A stretch of DNA of 64,000 nt from Sporolactobacillus kofuensis (GTDB lineage: Bacteria; Bacillota; Bacilli; Bacillales; Sporolactobacillaceae), in contig NZ_JAMXWN010000005.1 in the NCBI RefSeq assembly GCF_024125425.1, forward strand, positions 140,144-204,143, read 5' to 3'. A model generated the notes under the pieces. It searched no databases. It was not told the DNA's origin and was given only the letters and a program-made list of their open reading frames with translations. Position 1 is the stretch's first letter, and each line of letters starts with the position of its first letter. Positions 9,394-18,942 of this stretch are shown here, piece by piece. The translations under genes and the position numbers were made by a program.

Positions 9394-10362
9394 TTGAAAG
9401 CAATTGTACTTGGCGTGTTCGCTGCCTTTTTCTTTGCAGCAGCATTTATTTTTAATCGATCAATGGAATTATCCGGAGGGAGCTGGATTTGGAGCGGATC
9501 TCTACGTTATTTTTTTATGTTGCCGTTTCTAGCTTTGCTTGTCATTATACGCGGCAATTTATTGCCTTTATTGCGCGTAATGAAATTGGATTGGTGGCGA
9601 TGGATACTATGGAGTTCTGTTGGATTCGGATTATTTTATGCCCCGTTATGTTATGCTGCCAGCTTTGCTCCGGGTTGGCTGATCGCCGGAACTTGGCAAT
9701 TCACGATTATTGCCGGTTCACTGCTCGCACCGCTCTTTTATGAAACAGTTCAAACAACAACAGGAGAGATGAAGGTTAGAGGAAAGATCCCGATAAAGGG
9801 CCTTTTCTTGTCGTCAATCATTCTTATTGGCATTGGTCTCCTTCAAGTGGAACAAATGAACAGTCTCTCACTACGCCATGCTCTTCTAGCGGTTGGCCCG
9901 GTAGTGGTTGCCGCATTTGCTTATCCATTAGGCAATAGGAAGATGATGGATGTATGTGGGGGGAAGTTAGATACCTATCAGCGTGTATTTGGGATGACCC
10001 TTGCAAGTATGCCATTTTGGATCATTCTTGCACTATATGGCATCTTCACTGTTGGTAAACCAAGCCAGACACAGGTGGTTCAATCATTCATTGTTGCAAT
10101 CAGCTCAGGCGTCATTGCAACGATACTTTTTTTCTATGCGACTGATTTAGTTAGGGGGAATATGCAAAAGCTGGCAACAGTAGAAGCAACACAATCGATG
10201 GAAGTTTTGTTTACGGTATTGGGTGAGCTTGTACTCCTGTCAGCACCCCTGCCTTCTATACTTTCTTGGACAGGCATGCTGATCATCATGGTTGGAATGA
10301 TCTTACACAGTCTCTTGTCTCAATCTGATTCCAAACCTGTTGAAAAATCAGAGGGTGTATAA
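9394..10362 (+). CDS. DMT-superfamily transporter (EmrE/multidrug-efflux-like family)
   Basis: The 322-residue protein has about ten hydrophobic segments spread along the chain and no soluble domain, with a polar C-terminal tail (SQSDSKPVEKSEGV). It resembles the long EamA-like family annotated as multidrug resistance efflux transporter; GTWQFTIIAGSLLAPLFY and VEATQSMEVLFTVLGELVL fall where these proteins have conserved helices. The substrate cannot be told. The start is TTG 9394, six bases after GGAGGAG. It occupies the place of yqeM, flanked by terminators on both sides, so it is its own transcription unit. Confidence 0.75.
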   Translation: MKAIVLGVFAAFFFAAAFIFNRSMELSGGSWIWSGSLRYFFMLPFLALLVIIRGNLLPLLRVMKLDWWRWILWSSVGFGLFYAPLCYAASFAPGWLIAGTWQFTIIAGSLLAPLFYETVQTTTGEMKVRGKIPIKGLFLSSIILIGIGLLQVEQMNSLSLRHALLAVGPVVVAAFAYPLGNRKMMDVCGGKLDTYQRVFGMTLASMPFWIILALYGIFTVGKPSQTQVVQSFIVAISSGVIATILFFYATDLVRGNMQKLATVEATQSMEVLFTVLGELVLLSAPLPSILSWTGMLIIMVGMILHSLLSQSDSKPVEKSEGV

Positions 10363-10382
10363 ATAAAAATAAGTGAAGTACT

Positions 10383-10427
10383 GATCCGAACGACGTGATG
10401 GTCTACAAATCGTTTGGATCTTTTTTT
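10383..10427 (+). terminator. Terminator after the DMT transporter
   Basis: An 11-base stem, GATCCGAACGA with TCGTTTGGATC (one G-U), is followed by seven T. Confidence 0.85.
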
Positions 10428-10520
10428 CGTACGAAAAGAAACATTCATGTCCCCGCTCGCAAGAAAATTTAAAATGCTAAATCGACGTATCAAAGGATAA
10501 GGCGTGTTGATTAAAATGCA

Positions 10521-10565
10521 GCAAAGATGCGAGACTCCTGTAAAAAACGCATTCGGAGCGTCATC
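10521..10565. repeat. Interspersed repeat, degenerate copy 1
   Basis: GATGCGAGACTCCTG, then CGGAGC about 20 bases later, match the left part of the fuller copy at 59796. The remainder of the 10428-10724 interval shows no gene. Confidence 0.4.
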
Positions 10566-10724
10566 AAAAACAGGCATGGGTAAAGATCAGGTGCTATTTG
10601 TCCGGTTTTACTTATTGTTAGCTTCATCAGTATTAAAAAGGAAAACGTGAAATGAAAATTTATTTACAGCAGGAACATAGCGGAATCTGTCGAATTAAAT
10701 TATTATCGATCTGTCTTTGCCTGC

Positions 10725-11558
10725 TTATTTGTTTAGATCCTCATTGAACAGCGCATCTGCAGCCTGTTGGTCTTCTTTGAATTTTTTCTGTGTTTCTAAA
10801 AACAACTTTTCGAATGCCCCATTATTTGCCTCTTCCAAGACTGATAGTCCAACGCCCGTTATGCCACCTTTTACAGTAACCTTTTCCTCTAATTGCTTTA
10901 ATGTAAAGATTTGTTCCTCAAGTAACTTGCCGATTCCTGAAACCATTTCCGTAGTCAGTTGTGTGGCCTGTTTTTTTGAAATTGATGTACTCATGACCGC
11001 TCCATCAATCATTTTCTGCAACAAATAAGAAAGAAAAGCCGGACCACAACTAGAGAGGTCTGAAGCAACCCGTATATTCTCTTCATCAATTTCAATGGGG
11101 TGTGAAAATTGTGAGAGTATGGCCCACAATTTACTCTTCTGTAGATCAGTCATGCTTGATCCAAACGTAACGAGGGTGCTGCCTGAAAGACTCTGATTCA
11201 CAATGCTGGGAATCACACGAACGACTTGGCATGGAATCAGACTCTCCAGTTGACGCACGCTAATTGGGCTGGTGATTGATATGGCGATTTGATTTGGATG
11301 CCAATCACTGCGCAGGGACTTCAAGAGGGGATGAAACTGCGCAGGTTTCACACACAGAAAGACAATATCAGCGTGTTGCAGCACTTCTTTTGGTGTTGAA
11401 TAAACCTTTAGTTTCCGGTGCTTTTTTGCCAAATCAACTGCCTTCTGTTTTGTCCGGTTTGTAACAGATATGCATCGTGGTTTTGCAGCTTTACTTTTTA
11501 CTAGTGCATCAACAATTAGCGTTCCCATATTCCCTGTCCCAATCAAACCAATTCTCAT
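10725..11558 (-). CDS. comER: ComER, pyrroline-5-carboxylate reductase-like protein
   Basis: The 277-residue protein has the P5C reductase fold: an N-terminal NAD(P)-binding GTGNMG loop, FLCVKPAQFHP, and a C-terminal dimer domain with SSCGPAFLSYLLQKM and KGGITGVGLSVLEE. Its location directly opposite comEA is that of comER, a gene not needed for B. subtilis transformation and linked to sporulation and biofilm in B. cereus. A true proline enzyme (proC) remains possible from sequence; position favours ComER. It diverges from comEA with about 110 bases between the starts. Confidence 0.85.
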   Translation of the reverse strand: MRIGLIGTGNMGTLIVDALVKSKAAKPRCISVTNRTKQKAVDLAKKHRKLKVYSTPKEVLQHADIVFLCVKPAQFHPLLKSLRSDWHPNQIAISITSPISVRQLESLIPCQVVRVIPSIVNQSLSGSTLVTFGSSMTDLQKSKLWAILSQFSHPIEIDEENIRVASDLSSCGPAFLSYLLQKMIDGAVMSTSISKKQATQLTTEMVSGIGKLLEEQIFTLKQLEEKVTVKGGITGVGLSVLEEANNGAFEKLFLETQKKFKEDQQAADALFNEDLNK

Positions 11559-11667
11559 TGTCCTTCACCTCAAATTCACTTCATATCCCTTTGAACTCTA
11601 TGTCCGCACTATCAATAATATGTATCGCCGCCAGCAGTTGTGCGTCGGAACTGAGAGGAGAAATAAC

Positions 11668-12333
11668 TTGAACATTCAATGGACGAAGTACAAGACCGTG
11701 ATTATTCTTTGCCTGATTATCCTCATTATTTGCCTTTGGCTGTTCTATCGGCACCAATCCAACCTCAAAAAAACAATAACGCTCGAAAAAACGAGTGCAG
11801 TGTTCTCAAATTCAGATTCTCGTACATCGAAGCAGAATACGGAAGGAAGCCGTTCAATGAAAGACCAGAATACCGAGGCGAAGGAGTTCATTGTAGACAT
11901 TAAAGGGGCTGTGGTGCATCCGGGTATTTATCATGTTCGCCCCGATGATCGTGTTATAGACGGTATAACGCTTGCCGGCGGATTGACAAAGAAAGCCGAT
12001 CGAAACAAAGTAAATTTGGCACAGAAAGTTGCGGACGAAATGGTTATTTATGTTCCGGTAAAAGGTGAAGAGGGGGTGAATAGTCTGTCAAATCCAATGG
12101 GAAGTGAGGGGGGAGAGCGTCCCGTTCAAGATGGCGTGGAAAAAGTAAATATTAATACGGCTGACGAACAGAAAATGCAGGATCTTCCTGGAATTGGTCC
12201 GGCAAAGGCAAAAGCAATTATCCTATATCGGGAGGAAAATGGGCCTTTTAAAAGCCTTGATGATTTAACCAATGTATCAGGCATAGGTGATAAATCACTG
12301 GAAAAAATCAAGCCTGCAGCGACGCTCAATTAA
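11668..12333 (+). CDS. comEA: Competence DNA receptor ComEA
   Basis: The 221-residue membrane-anchored protein binds incoming double-stranded DNA at the outer face of the membrane. One transmembrane helix (about residues 9-26), a polar linker, an SLBB-like domain (FIVDIKGAVVHPGIYHVRP, about 72-135) and a C-terminal helix-hairpin-helix pair (VNINTADEQKMQDLPGIGPA, then VSGIGDKSLEKIKP) are all present. TTG 11668 is the start: GAGGAG at 11655-11660 is seven bases before it and the protein begins just before the membrane helix. comEB and comEC follow. Confidence 0.93.
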   Translation: MNIQWTKYKTVIILCLIILIICLWLFYRHQSNLKKTITLEKTSAVFSNSDSRTSKQNTEGSRSMKDQNTEAKEFIVDIKGAVVHPGIYHVRPDDRVIDGITLAGGLTKKADRNKVNLAQKVADEMVIYVPVKGEEGVNSLSNPMGSEGGERPVQDGVEKVNINTADEQKMQDLPGIGPAKAKAIILYREENGPFKSLDDLTNVSGIGDKSLEKIKPAATLN

Positions 12334-12420
12334 AATGCAGTGGAAAAAATTTTCGATAGACAGTGCTACAATCTGATACAATGGGGACAGGCTGCTAGAA
12401 TTCAGAAGGAAGGTAGAAGT

Positions 12421-12888
12421 ATGGAAAGACTATCTTGGGATCAATATTTTATGGCCCAGAGCCATTTGCTTGCATCGAGAAGTACATGCACGAGACTTTT
12501 TGTCGGGGCGACAATTGTACGGGACAAACGAATCATTGCTGGTGGTTATAATGGATCAATTGCAGGAGGACCACATTGTTCTGATGAAGGATGCTATATG
12601 ATTGATGGGCACTGTGCACGTACGATCCATGCAGAGATGAACGCCATTCTGCAATGTGCAAAGTTCGGGGAGTCAACCGATGGAGCAGAGCTTTATGTTA
12701 CGCATTATCCCTGTGTGCAGTGCTGTAAATCGATTATTCAAGCAGGAATAAAGAGCGTCTATTACGCCAAGGATTACAAGAATCATCCTTACGCAGAAGA
12801 ACTTTTTCGAACAGCGCATGTTTACGTGAAGAAGGTACCTTTTGATAAAGTCATTGAATTAAAACAAGTGAATAATACAGCACAATAA
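12421..12888 (+). CDS. comEB: dCMP deaminase-family protein ComEB
   Basis: The 155-residue zinc deaminase is predicted to convert dCMP to dUMP. Zinc-site motifs are TIHAEMNAIL (His, and the Glu proton shuttle) and HYPCVQCCK (two Cys). MERLSWDQYFMAQSHLLASR matches the family start, so ATG 12421 behind AAGGAAGG (12406-12413) is preferred over an in-frame ATG at 12340. The gene lies within the comE operon although the enzyme is not needed for DNA uptake in B. subtilis. Confidence 0.93.
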   Translation: MERLSWDQYFMAQSHLLASRSTCTRLFVGATIVRDKRIIAGGYNGSIAGGPHCSDEGCYMIDGHCARTIHAEMNAILQCAKFGESTDGAELYVTHYPCVQCCKSIIQAGIKSVYYAKDYKNHPYAEELFRTAHVYVKKVPFDKVIELKQVNNTAQ

Positions 12889-12962
12889 AAGGAAGGGGTA
12901 TCCTTTGGCTATGTGTCCCATTATGGATAGAAAATTGGTTTGCTGTCAGGGTGTAGAATGAA

Positions 12963-15278
12963 ATGCCTTTCATTGGCCGATGGCATCTTTTCGCATTGTC
13001 CGGTTGCCTCTCCGCATGGGCGGGATTAGAAAAACATTCCGTGGTTCCATTGGTTGTTTTGCTCATATACGGAGTATATCTCGCGATGAGAAAGCACTTT
13101 GCTTTTCTTTTCACATTACTCACTATTTTTTTTATTATTCAATTAGATATTGTTTACTTTCAAACCAATCAATCGCAGTTCTCTGGAGCTGAGGAATCGG
13201 TCCAAGGACGGATTGTGGGACTTCCGCAAGTTAATGGAGATCAACTAACGTTTCAACTGAAGACCGATTCTGGTGAGTCCATGCTTATCTATACCAAATT
13301 GCGTTCGAAAAAAGAGAAAAGTTTTCTCATCCGGAAACTAAAGCCAGGAATGCCGTGCCGTGTATCTGGTAAACTGGAGAAGCCGCCAAGCCCCACTAAT
13401 TTTCATGCATTTGACCAGCGTCAATATTTGGAACGGCACCATATATACTGGCAGCTGAGGGCGACCAGTATACCGATCGTTACAGATGGCTCACCTAATC
13501 TGATCGAACGCATGCAACGTTTGCGCCAGAATCAAATCCTCTTTATTTCCGATCATTTTTCTACGACAAGTTCTGAAATGATGAATGCACTCATTTTCGG
13601 TGCGGATGATCAAATGGATGATGAACTTGTGTCTGCATATCGAATGTTTGGGCTTGTGCATTTATTGGTCGTATCAGGTATGCACGTCGTTGTTGTTTTT
13701 GGCACACTCTTCTATATTTTTAGGCGCTTAGGGGTTGTGCGTGACTATGCAATGATTGTAATGATTGTGCTTATCCCGTTTTACGTCATTTTGACCGGTT
13801 CTGAAGCTTCGATTATACGATCTGGCCTCACAGCAATGATTGTGCTTTTCTTTGGACTCACTCACTATCGATTACCGGTATCCGATCCGATTAGCCTTGC
13901 CTGTCTTTTAATGGTTGTTTATGATCCAAATATCGTCTTCGATCTTGGATTCCAGCTCTCATTTGCGGTTACTTTCGCAGTTCTTATCGGTGGACCGACT
14001 GTTCTTCAGAGGTACCGATCTCGGATCATCCGTTCAATTATTCTTTCCCTCCTATGCGAACTTGCTGCTTTTCCAATCGTCGTTTTTAACTTTTATCAAC
14101 TATCCCTTGCAGGAATTTTTTTAAGTATCTTTTTTGTACCGTTTATTACACTCCTCGTATTCCCTCTTGGTACGCTTGCGTATTTTGCTTCGCTTTTTCA
14201 TTTGCCGTTTGTCGATTTTTTATCCTTTCTTTTGGATTTAGTCTTATACATTCCACACCGTTTATTGCTGTTTTTATCTAATCACCCGTTGCTTCAATTG
14301 AATTATGGCGCATTGACCGGTTGGGAGGCAGTTGGGTCCGTGCTCCTTGTTGCAGTGGCATTGACGATCTGGGAGATGCGAAACGGTGTGCGCTCAAATG
14401 CAGTGCTTCTTGCACCATTTCTCATCCTATTGGTATGGGTTTATACTGCTGATTATCTTCAGCCTATGGGGAAGGTAACGTTTCTAGATGTTGGGCAAGG
14501 CGACAGTATTCTGATTCAATTGCCACATCGAAAAGGTGCTTTGCTTATTGATAGTGGCGGTACAATTGCCTATGAACAAGAAACATGGCAGAAAAGGAAG
14601 AAACCATTTGAGGTCGGCAGAGATGTTGTGTTGAAAGAGCTCACCGCATTAAGGGTGAATCGACTGGATGCAGTGTTTCTAACACATCGGGATACTGACC
14701 ATATTGGCGGCATGAAAGGTTTGATAGGAAAAGTTGGTATTAAACATCTGTTCATCAGTCCTTATCATGACCCGGATCATGAAGACTTAAGGCTCATGAG
14801 AAAGATGATCAACGGTGGAACTCAACTCTCTTTTGTTAAAGAGGGGATGACGATAAAAATTGGTGAAACGAGCTTCTATATACTTTCTCCCAATGTGAGG
14901 TCGACGGAAAGCAATGACAACTCTCTTGTCATTTATGGGGTGATGGGTGGTCAGCGCTGGATGTTCACTGGGGATCTGAGCCAGCAAGGTGAGCAGAAAG
15001 TAATGGAGAAATTTCCAAGCATTAAAGCGGACATACTTAAATTAGGACATCACGGAAGTAGAACGTCGACATCAGAACGATGGCTCGAACAACTTGATCC
15101 TAAAATTGGGATTATTTCAAGTGGAAAAAACAATCGATATGGACATCCCCATGTTGAAGTACTCGATCATTTAAAGGCGCGAAAAATCAGGACATTGCGT
15201 ACCGATCAACTGGGAGCGATCGCTTTTTATTTCACGAACAAGAAGATTGTTCATGTGAGATCGGCCGTACACCCTTAA
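12963..15278 (+). CDS. comEC: DNA internalization channel ComEC/Rec2
   Basis: The 771-residue integral membrane protein carries single-stranded DNA through the membrane during transformation; its length agrees with B. subtilis ComEC. There is an N-terminal hydrophobic region and a soluble OB-like part (about 70-165). The central competence domain (about 195-490) contains LVHLLVVSGMHVVVVFG, and a C-terminal metallo-beta-lactamase-like domain begins at LDVGQGDSI and continues with LLIDSGG, THRDTDHIGG and LGHHGSRTS. The intact metal motifs fit a nuclease role. The start codon has only a modest AGGGTG ahead of it. Confidence 0.95.
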   Translation: MPFIGRWHLFALSGCLSAWAGLEKHSVVPLVVLLIYGVYLAMRKHFAFLFTLLTIFFIIQLDIVYFQTNQSQFSGAEESVQGRIVGLPQVNGDQLTFQLKTDSGESMLIYTKLRSKKEKSFLIRKLKPGMPCRVSGKLEKPPSPTNFHAFDQRQYLERHHIYWQLRATSIPIVTDGSPNLIERMQRLRQNQILFISDHFSTTSSEMMNALIFGADDQMDDELVSAYRMFGLVHLLVVSGMHVVVVFGTLFYIFRRLGVVRDYAMIVMIVLIPFYVILTGSEASIIRSGLTAMIVLFFGLTHYRLPVSDPISLACLLMVVYDPNIVFDLGFQLSFAVTFAVLIGGPTVLQRYRSRIIRSIILSLLCELAAFPIVVFNFYQLSLAGIFLSIFFVPFITLLVFPLGTLAYFASLFHLPFVDFLSFLLDLVLYIPHRLLLFLSNHPLLQLNYGALTGWEAVGSVLLVAVALTIWEMRNGVRSNAVLLAPFLILLVWVYTADYLQPMGKVTFLDVGQGDSILIQLPHRKGALLIDSGGTIAYEQETWQKRKKPFEVGRDVVLKELTALRVNRLDAVFLTHRDTDHIGGMKGLIGKVGIKHLFISPYHDPDHEDLRLMRKMINGGTQLSFVKEGMTIKIGETSFYILSPNVRSTESNDNSLVIYGVMGGQRWMFTGDLSQQGEQKVMEKFPSIKADILKLGHHGSRTSTSERWLEQLDPKIGIISSGKNNRYGHPHVEVLDHLKARKIRTLRTDQLGAIAFYFTNKKIVHVRSAVHP

Positions 15279-15425
15279 CCGGTCATTACCAGAAATTTTA
15301 TAAAAATAACAAGAGTTGTCACCCATACTTTTTTTGATCATAGGATAACATAGAAAGAGTAATGAATATCGCTTGACCAGCGTTGTCCTAGGCTTCGTCA
15401 GTCGAGCGTTCATATATATCAATGG

Positions 15426-15453
15426 GAGTAGCGGGACGCTGCTCTCTTTTTTT
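15426..15453 (+). terminator. Terminator downstream of comEC
   Basis: GAGTAGCG, loop GGA, CGCTGCTC, then TCTTTTTTT. It lies 150 bases past the comEC stop. Confidence 0.8.
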
Positions 15454-15490
15454 GGAACAATAAAATTATATTCTTTTTCTTAGCATGAGG

Positions 15491-15545
15491 TGAAGATGCG
15501 AGAAACCTGCAGCAAGCGAGCAATCGGAGCATAATTGATGCCAGC
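15491..15545. repeat. Interspersed repeat, short copy 2
   Basis: GATGCGAGAAACCTGC followed closely by GCAAGCGAGCA and CGGAGC: the two ends of the element with the middle missing. No gene is seen in the rest of 15279-15664; the B. subtilis yqzM, found here in that species, is not recognised. Confidence 0.45.
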
Positions 15546-15664
15546 AAAGTGGCTGGCGTTTGGTGTTCGATTTTTTCTTACTTGTCATCAGGAATCATGG
15601 ACGGTAAAGTAAAGAGAGAGAAGAATAAGAATGAACTGTTCGTTGACGTAAAGGATGAAAAGTT

Positions 15665-16693
15665 ATGGCGACACCCAAATCGGCTGATCTATCAATAAGC
15701 AAGCCACTTGCCCCTATATACTTGCTGTTTGGTACACAAGATTATCTTATACAATTGATGAAGAAAACCATTATTGATGAAGCATTAAATACAGAAGAAC
15801 GGGACTTTAACTTTTCAAGGTACGATATGACTGAGTCCCCGCTCGAATATGCCCTTGAGGATGCCGAAACGGTTCCGTTCTTTGGTGAGAAAAAAGTAGT
15901 GGTACTTGATAATGCCTATTTTCTAACTCCGGAGAAAGCGAAAACGAAAATTGATCAGAAAATTGAGCGGCTCGAGCAGTATCTGGTACATCCTGCTGAA
16001 GATACAGTGCTTTTGATTACAGCGCCTTATGAAAAACTTGATCGGCGCAAGAAAATTGTGAAAGCCGTTGAAAAGACTGCGTCTGTTTATGAACTTTCAC
16101 ATTTGACCGATACGACACTTTATCACATTCTCGAGAATGTTGCGCTGCAGTATGGTGCACAGTACACAAGAGAAGGGCATGAGCAGTTAATTTCGTCGAT
16201 CGGTCCTCACCTCGGTCAGTTAGCCAATGAAGTTGGCAAATGTGCTTTGTATTGTGGCGCAGATCGACCTATTGACGCACAAGTTGTGGATGAGATTGGC
16301 TCAAAATCACTGGAAACGAATGTGTTCCTGCTCGTGAATCAGGTGATGCAAAGAAAAACTGCCGACGCATTGCATCTCTTACATGATTTAGTCAGAATGA
16401 AAGAAGAACCCCTAAAGCTGCTTGCGCTCCTTGAAAGACAATTTCGTATCGTTTACCAAGCAGGCTATTACCAAAAAGCCGGATTTACTCAGAATAGTAT
16501 CGCATCGAAAATCGGTGTTCATCCCTATGCCGTAAAATTGGCACTCGACCAAACACGGTTATTTAGTGCGCCTCTGTTAAAACATGCGCTTGAGAAATGC
16601 GTCGAAACGGATTATCAAATCAAGACCGGTCAAGCGGATAAACTGTTGGCGCTTGAACTGCTTATTGCTTCGATCTCTGATCGAACAGCCTAA
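15665..16693 (+). CDS. holA: DNA polymerase III delta subunit (clamp loader)
   Basis: The 342-residue protein opens the beta clamp as part of the clamp loader. The N-terminal PIYLLFGTQDYLI, the segment VPFFGEKKVVVLDNAYFL, and the C-terminal PLKLLALLERQFRIVYQA are characteristic of HolA of Gram-positive bacteria (B. subtilis yqeN). The family has a RecA-like fold without a working P-loop, and none is visible. It lies between comEC and rpsT as in Bacillus. A degenerate AAAGGATGA precedes the ATG. Confidence 0.93.
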   Translation: MATPKSADLSISKPLAPIYLLFGTQDYLIQLMKKTIIDEALNTEERDFNFSRYDMTESPLEYALEDAETVPFFGEKKVVVLDNAYFLTPEKAKTKIDQKIERLEQYLVHPAEDTVLLITAPYEKLDRRKKIVKAVEKTASVYELSHLTDTTLYHILENVALQYGAQYTREGHEQLISSIGPHLGQLANEVGKCALYCGADRPIDAQVVDEIGSKSLETNVFLLVNQVMQRKTADALHLLHDLVRMKEEPLKLLALLERQFRIVYQAGYYQKAGFTQNSIASKIGVHPYAVKLALDQTRLFSAPLLKHALEKCVETDYQIKTGQADKLLALELLIASISDRTA

Positions 16694-16726
16694 TCAAGAA
16701 GAGATTCAATAATACTAAAAAAGGCA

Positions 16727-16760
16727 AAAAAAAGAGGCTCGCTACAATAGCGAGCCGTTT
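16727..16760. terminator. Bidirectional terminator between holA and rpsT
   Basis: GGCTCGCTA and TAGCGAGCC form a nine-base-pair stem with a CAA loop. A-rich sequence on the left gives a strong T tract for the minus-strand rpsT; GTTTTC on the right serves holA. Confidence 0.85.
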
Positions 16761-16772
16761 TCATCGTCCAAC

Positions 16773-17039
16773 TTAGGCTTCCAGAGTGTTCAATTTCTTT
16801 GAAAGTCTGGACTTTTCATGAGCTGCTTTATTTTTATGGATCAAGCCTTTAGTAGCTGCCTTGTCAACTTTTTTCGTAGCAGCAATAAAAGCGGCCTTTG
16901 CGCCATCAACGTCTTTTTCTTCAACCTTAGTGTTGAATGATTTAATTGCTGTGCGCATTGCGGACTTGTATTGCACGTTGTGCTGACGGTTCGCTTCGCT
17001 CGTTTTTACACGTTTAATCGCTGATTTAATGTTTGGCAT
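16773..17039 (-). CDS. rpsT: 30S ribosomal protein S20
   Basis: The 88-residue basic protein binds the 5' domain of 16S rRNA early in 30S assembly. [19 protein letters not shown] and the C-terminal half ([20 protein letters not shown]) are typical of S20. The ATG at 17039 is chosen because GGAGGTG sits about eight bases ahead, while the in-frame upstream ATG at 17054 lies within that sequence. It is oriented against holA and gpr, as in B. subtilis. Confidence 0.97.
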   Translation of the reverse strand: MPNIKSAIKRVKTSEANRQHNVQYKSAMRTAIKSFNTKVEEKDVDGAKAAFIAATKKVDKAATKGLIHKNKAAHEKSRLSKKLNTLEA

Positions 17040-17203
17040 TCGATTCACCTCCAAATCATGAATTCCCGGTCATCAAACTAACTCCGCCGAAATAACACGT
17101 TCTTTTATAAATAAACGAAACGCTAAAAAGCATCTATTCCTATGAGCAGAGATTCATTCTGACAAAGTGTATTGTATCAAAGCGTCCCATCTTTTGCAAT
17201 GAA

Positions 17204-17233
17204 TGAATGAAAAAAGCGGAAATGAACATCCTT
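17204..17233 (+). promoter_or_regulatory. Candidate forespore (sigma-G type) promoter of gpr
   Basis: TGAATG, a 17-base spacer and CATCCTT resemble the sigma-G consensus TGAATA-N17/18-CATACTA. gpr is a sigma-F/sigma-G gene in B. subtilis. The match is imperfect. Confidence 0.35.
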
Positions 17234-17299
17234 TAAACAGATATTGAGTCGTGTTAGATGTTGACTCATTTGGATGCGATGCATGAGGAGGAGTTTGCG

Positions 17300-18379
17300 A
17301 TGGATCACAATTTAGATCTAAAACAGTATACCGTGCGCACAGACTTGGCCATTGAAGCAAATGAAAAAAAGCCCGAAATTCAAGGTGTTCATGTAGATGA
17401 GAAAACGGAAGATGGAATAAAGGTCACGTTCATGACTATTGACGAACACGCATCATTATCAATGAGAAAGAAATCAGGAACATACCTGACCTTTGAAGCG
17501 AAAGCACTGCGCTCAGGCGATACGAATGTAGAAGGAAAGGTCGAAGAAATATTTGCTAAATATTTTTCTCAGTTTCTTAAAAAGCTAGGCATCGCTGACA
17601 ACGCGAGTTGCCTTGTCGTTGGTCTGGGAAATTGGAAAGTCACACCTGATGCATTAGGGCCAAGTGTGGTCGAAAACGTTTTGGTAACCAAACATCTCTT
17701 TGATCTTCAACCTGAAAATATCCAACCGGGTTATCGGCCGGTAAGTGCGATCACACCTGGCGTTATGGGCGTTACGGGTATTGAAACAAGCGATATTATT
17801 CTAGGCGTGATTGAGAAGACGAAACCGGATTTTCTTATTGCTATTGATGCACTGGCTGCACGTGCAATTGATCGTGTCAACACAACGATACAAGTGGCGG
17901 ATAGCGGCATTCATCCCGGATCCGGTATCGGCAACAACCGTAAAGAGTTAAGCCGCCAATCATTAGGTATCCCGGTTATTGCGATCGGTGTTCCCACCGT
18001 GGTCGATGCGGTAACTATTACGAGTGATTCGCTTGATTTGTTGCTGCGTCATTTAGAACGCGAAATGAATGATAAGAAACCATCAAAAGCACTGGCACCT
18101 TCGTGGATGGCATTTGGCGAGCAAGTGGATTACAAGGGACTAAAATTGCCAAGTGAAGAAAACAGAGCGGCATTTCTTGGTATGGTCGGTACACTGAGTG
18201 AGGAAGAAAAAGCGCAACTTATTCAGGAAGCGCTTGGCGCTAGCGGTACGCAATTAATGGTCACACCGAAAGAAGTCGACTTCTTCATCGAAAAAATGGG
18301 GAATGTTATTGCGCAAGGGCTGAACGCAGCACTTCATCATCAAGTGAATCAGAAAAATGTTGGTCATTACACACATTAA
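17300..18379 (+). CDS. gpr: Germination protease (spore protease GPR)
   Basis: The 359-residue peptidase (family A25) degrades small acid-soluble spore proteins in early germination. It is made as a zymogen; the N-terminal stretch [15 protein letters not shown] before LAIEA corresponds to the propeptide cut between Asp and Leu. Conserved segments are [42 protein letters not shown] and [13 protein letters not shown] 17300 with AGGAGG about nine bases ahead gives the family length. The next gene is yqxA directly; spoIIP, expected here, is missing. Confidence 0.94.
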   Translation: MDHNLDLKQYTVRTDLAIEANEKKPEIQGVHVDEKTEDGIKVTFMTIDEHASLSMRKKSGTYLTFEAKALRSGDTNVEGKVEEIFAKYFSQFLKKLGIADNASCLVVGLGNWKVTPDALGPSVVENVLVTKHLFDLQPENIQPGYRPVSAITPGVMGVTGIETSDIILGVIEKTKPDFLIAIDALAARAIDRVNTTIQVADSGIHPGSGIGNNRKELSRQSLGIPVIAIGVPTVVDAVTITSDSLDLLLRHLEREMNDKKPSKALAPSWMAFGEQVDYKGLKLPSEENRAAFLGMVGTLSEEEKAQLIQEALGASGTQLMVTPKEVDFFIEKMGNVIAQGLNAALHHQVNQKNVGHYTH

Positions 18380-18454
18380 GGTTATGAATATAGAAAGGCG
18401 TGCATAGGATCCTTAACAAAGTTGGACAAGCAGTTGTGAAAGGAGCCGATGGGG

Positions 18455-18772
18455 ATGAAACGTTTTGTTTTGGAATGTTTCATTATTCTTACTGTTGTTA
18501 TGTTTTGCATGCTTTATGGGGCTGTTACGATTAGAGATGCACAGCAAACGCAACCGGTGAGCCAACAAATCGGAAACCGAGCTTATGCACAAAAAATTAT
18601 TGTCCCGGATGCGAATAAAGCAGATCCCTCCACATTGAGTACACCACAGAAGGCAATAAGTCCTCCAACACAGCATGGATATACGCTCTCTGAAAAGGTT
18701 CAACGCTTTTTTCTGTTTATGATCAGCGGGGTAGCAGAGGTTGTTGAGGGATTTATCCATGCACTTGTTTAA
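18455..18772 (+). CDS. yqxA: YqxA family (DUF3679) membrane-anchored protein
   Basis: The 105-residue protein has one N-terminal membrane helix (about residues 4-23), a low-complexity middle rich in Q, P and A, and a hydrophobic C-terminal helix (KVQRFFLFMISGVAEVVEG). This arrangement and the position between gpr and lepA fit YqxA, a sporulation-associated protein of unknown function. ATG 18455 is preferred (GAAAGGAG ten bases ahead); ATG 18449 would add two residues. Assignment rests on layout and position more than strong motifs. Confidence 0.65.
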   Translation: MKRFVLECFIILTVVMFCMLYGAVTIRDAQQTQPVSQQIGNRAYAQKIIVPDANKADPSTLSTPQKAISPPTQHGYTLSEKVQRFFLFMISGVAEVVEGFIHALV

Positions 18773-18873
18773 CACGGATAAATGAAGGATAAGACCGATC
18801 CGAATCTGATCGGCTCTTTACGATGAAAGAGCTCATCCACCATAACTATACACTGGCTCTATCTCTTTCTTGA

Positions 18874-18902
18874 TTGAAACGCTCTCGAACGATTGATATA
18901 AT
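18874..18902 (+). promoter_or_regulatory. Sigma-A promoter of lepA
   Basis: TTGAAA (18874-18879), a 17-base spacer and TATAAT (18897-18902). It lies 41 bases ahead of the lepA start. Confidence 0.75.
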
Positions 18903-18942
18903 CGAGTTTAAGTGATGTTTTTTTCGAGCAGGAGGAGCAACT

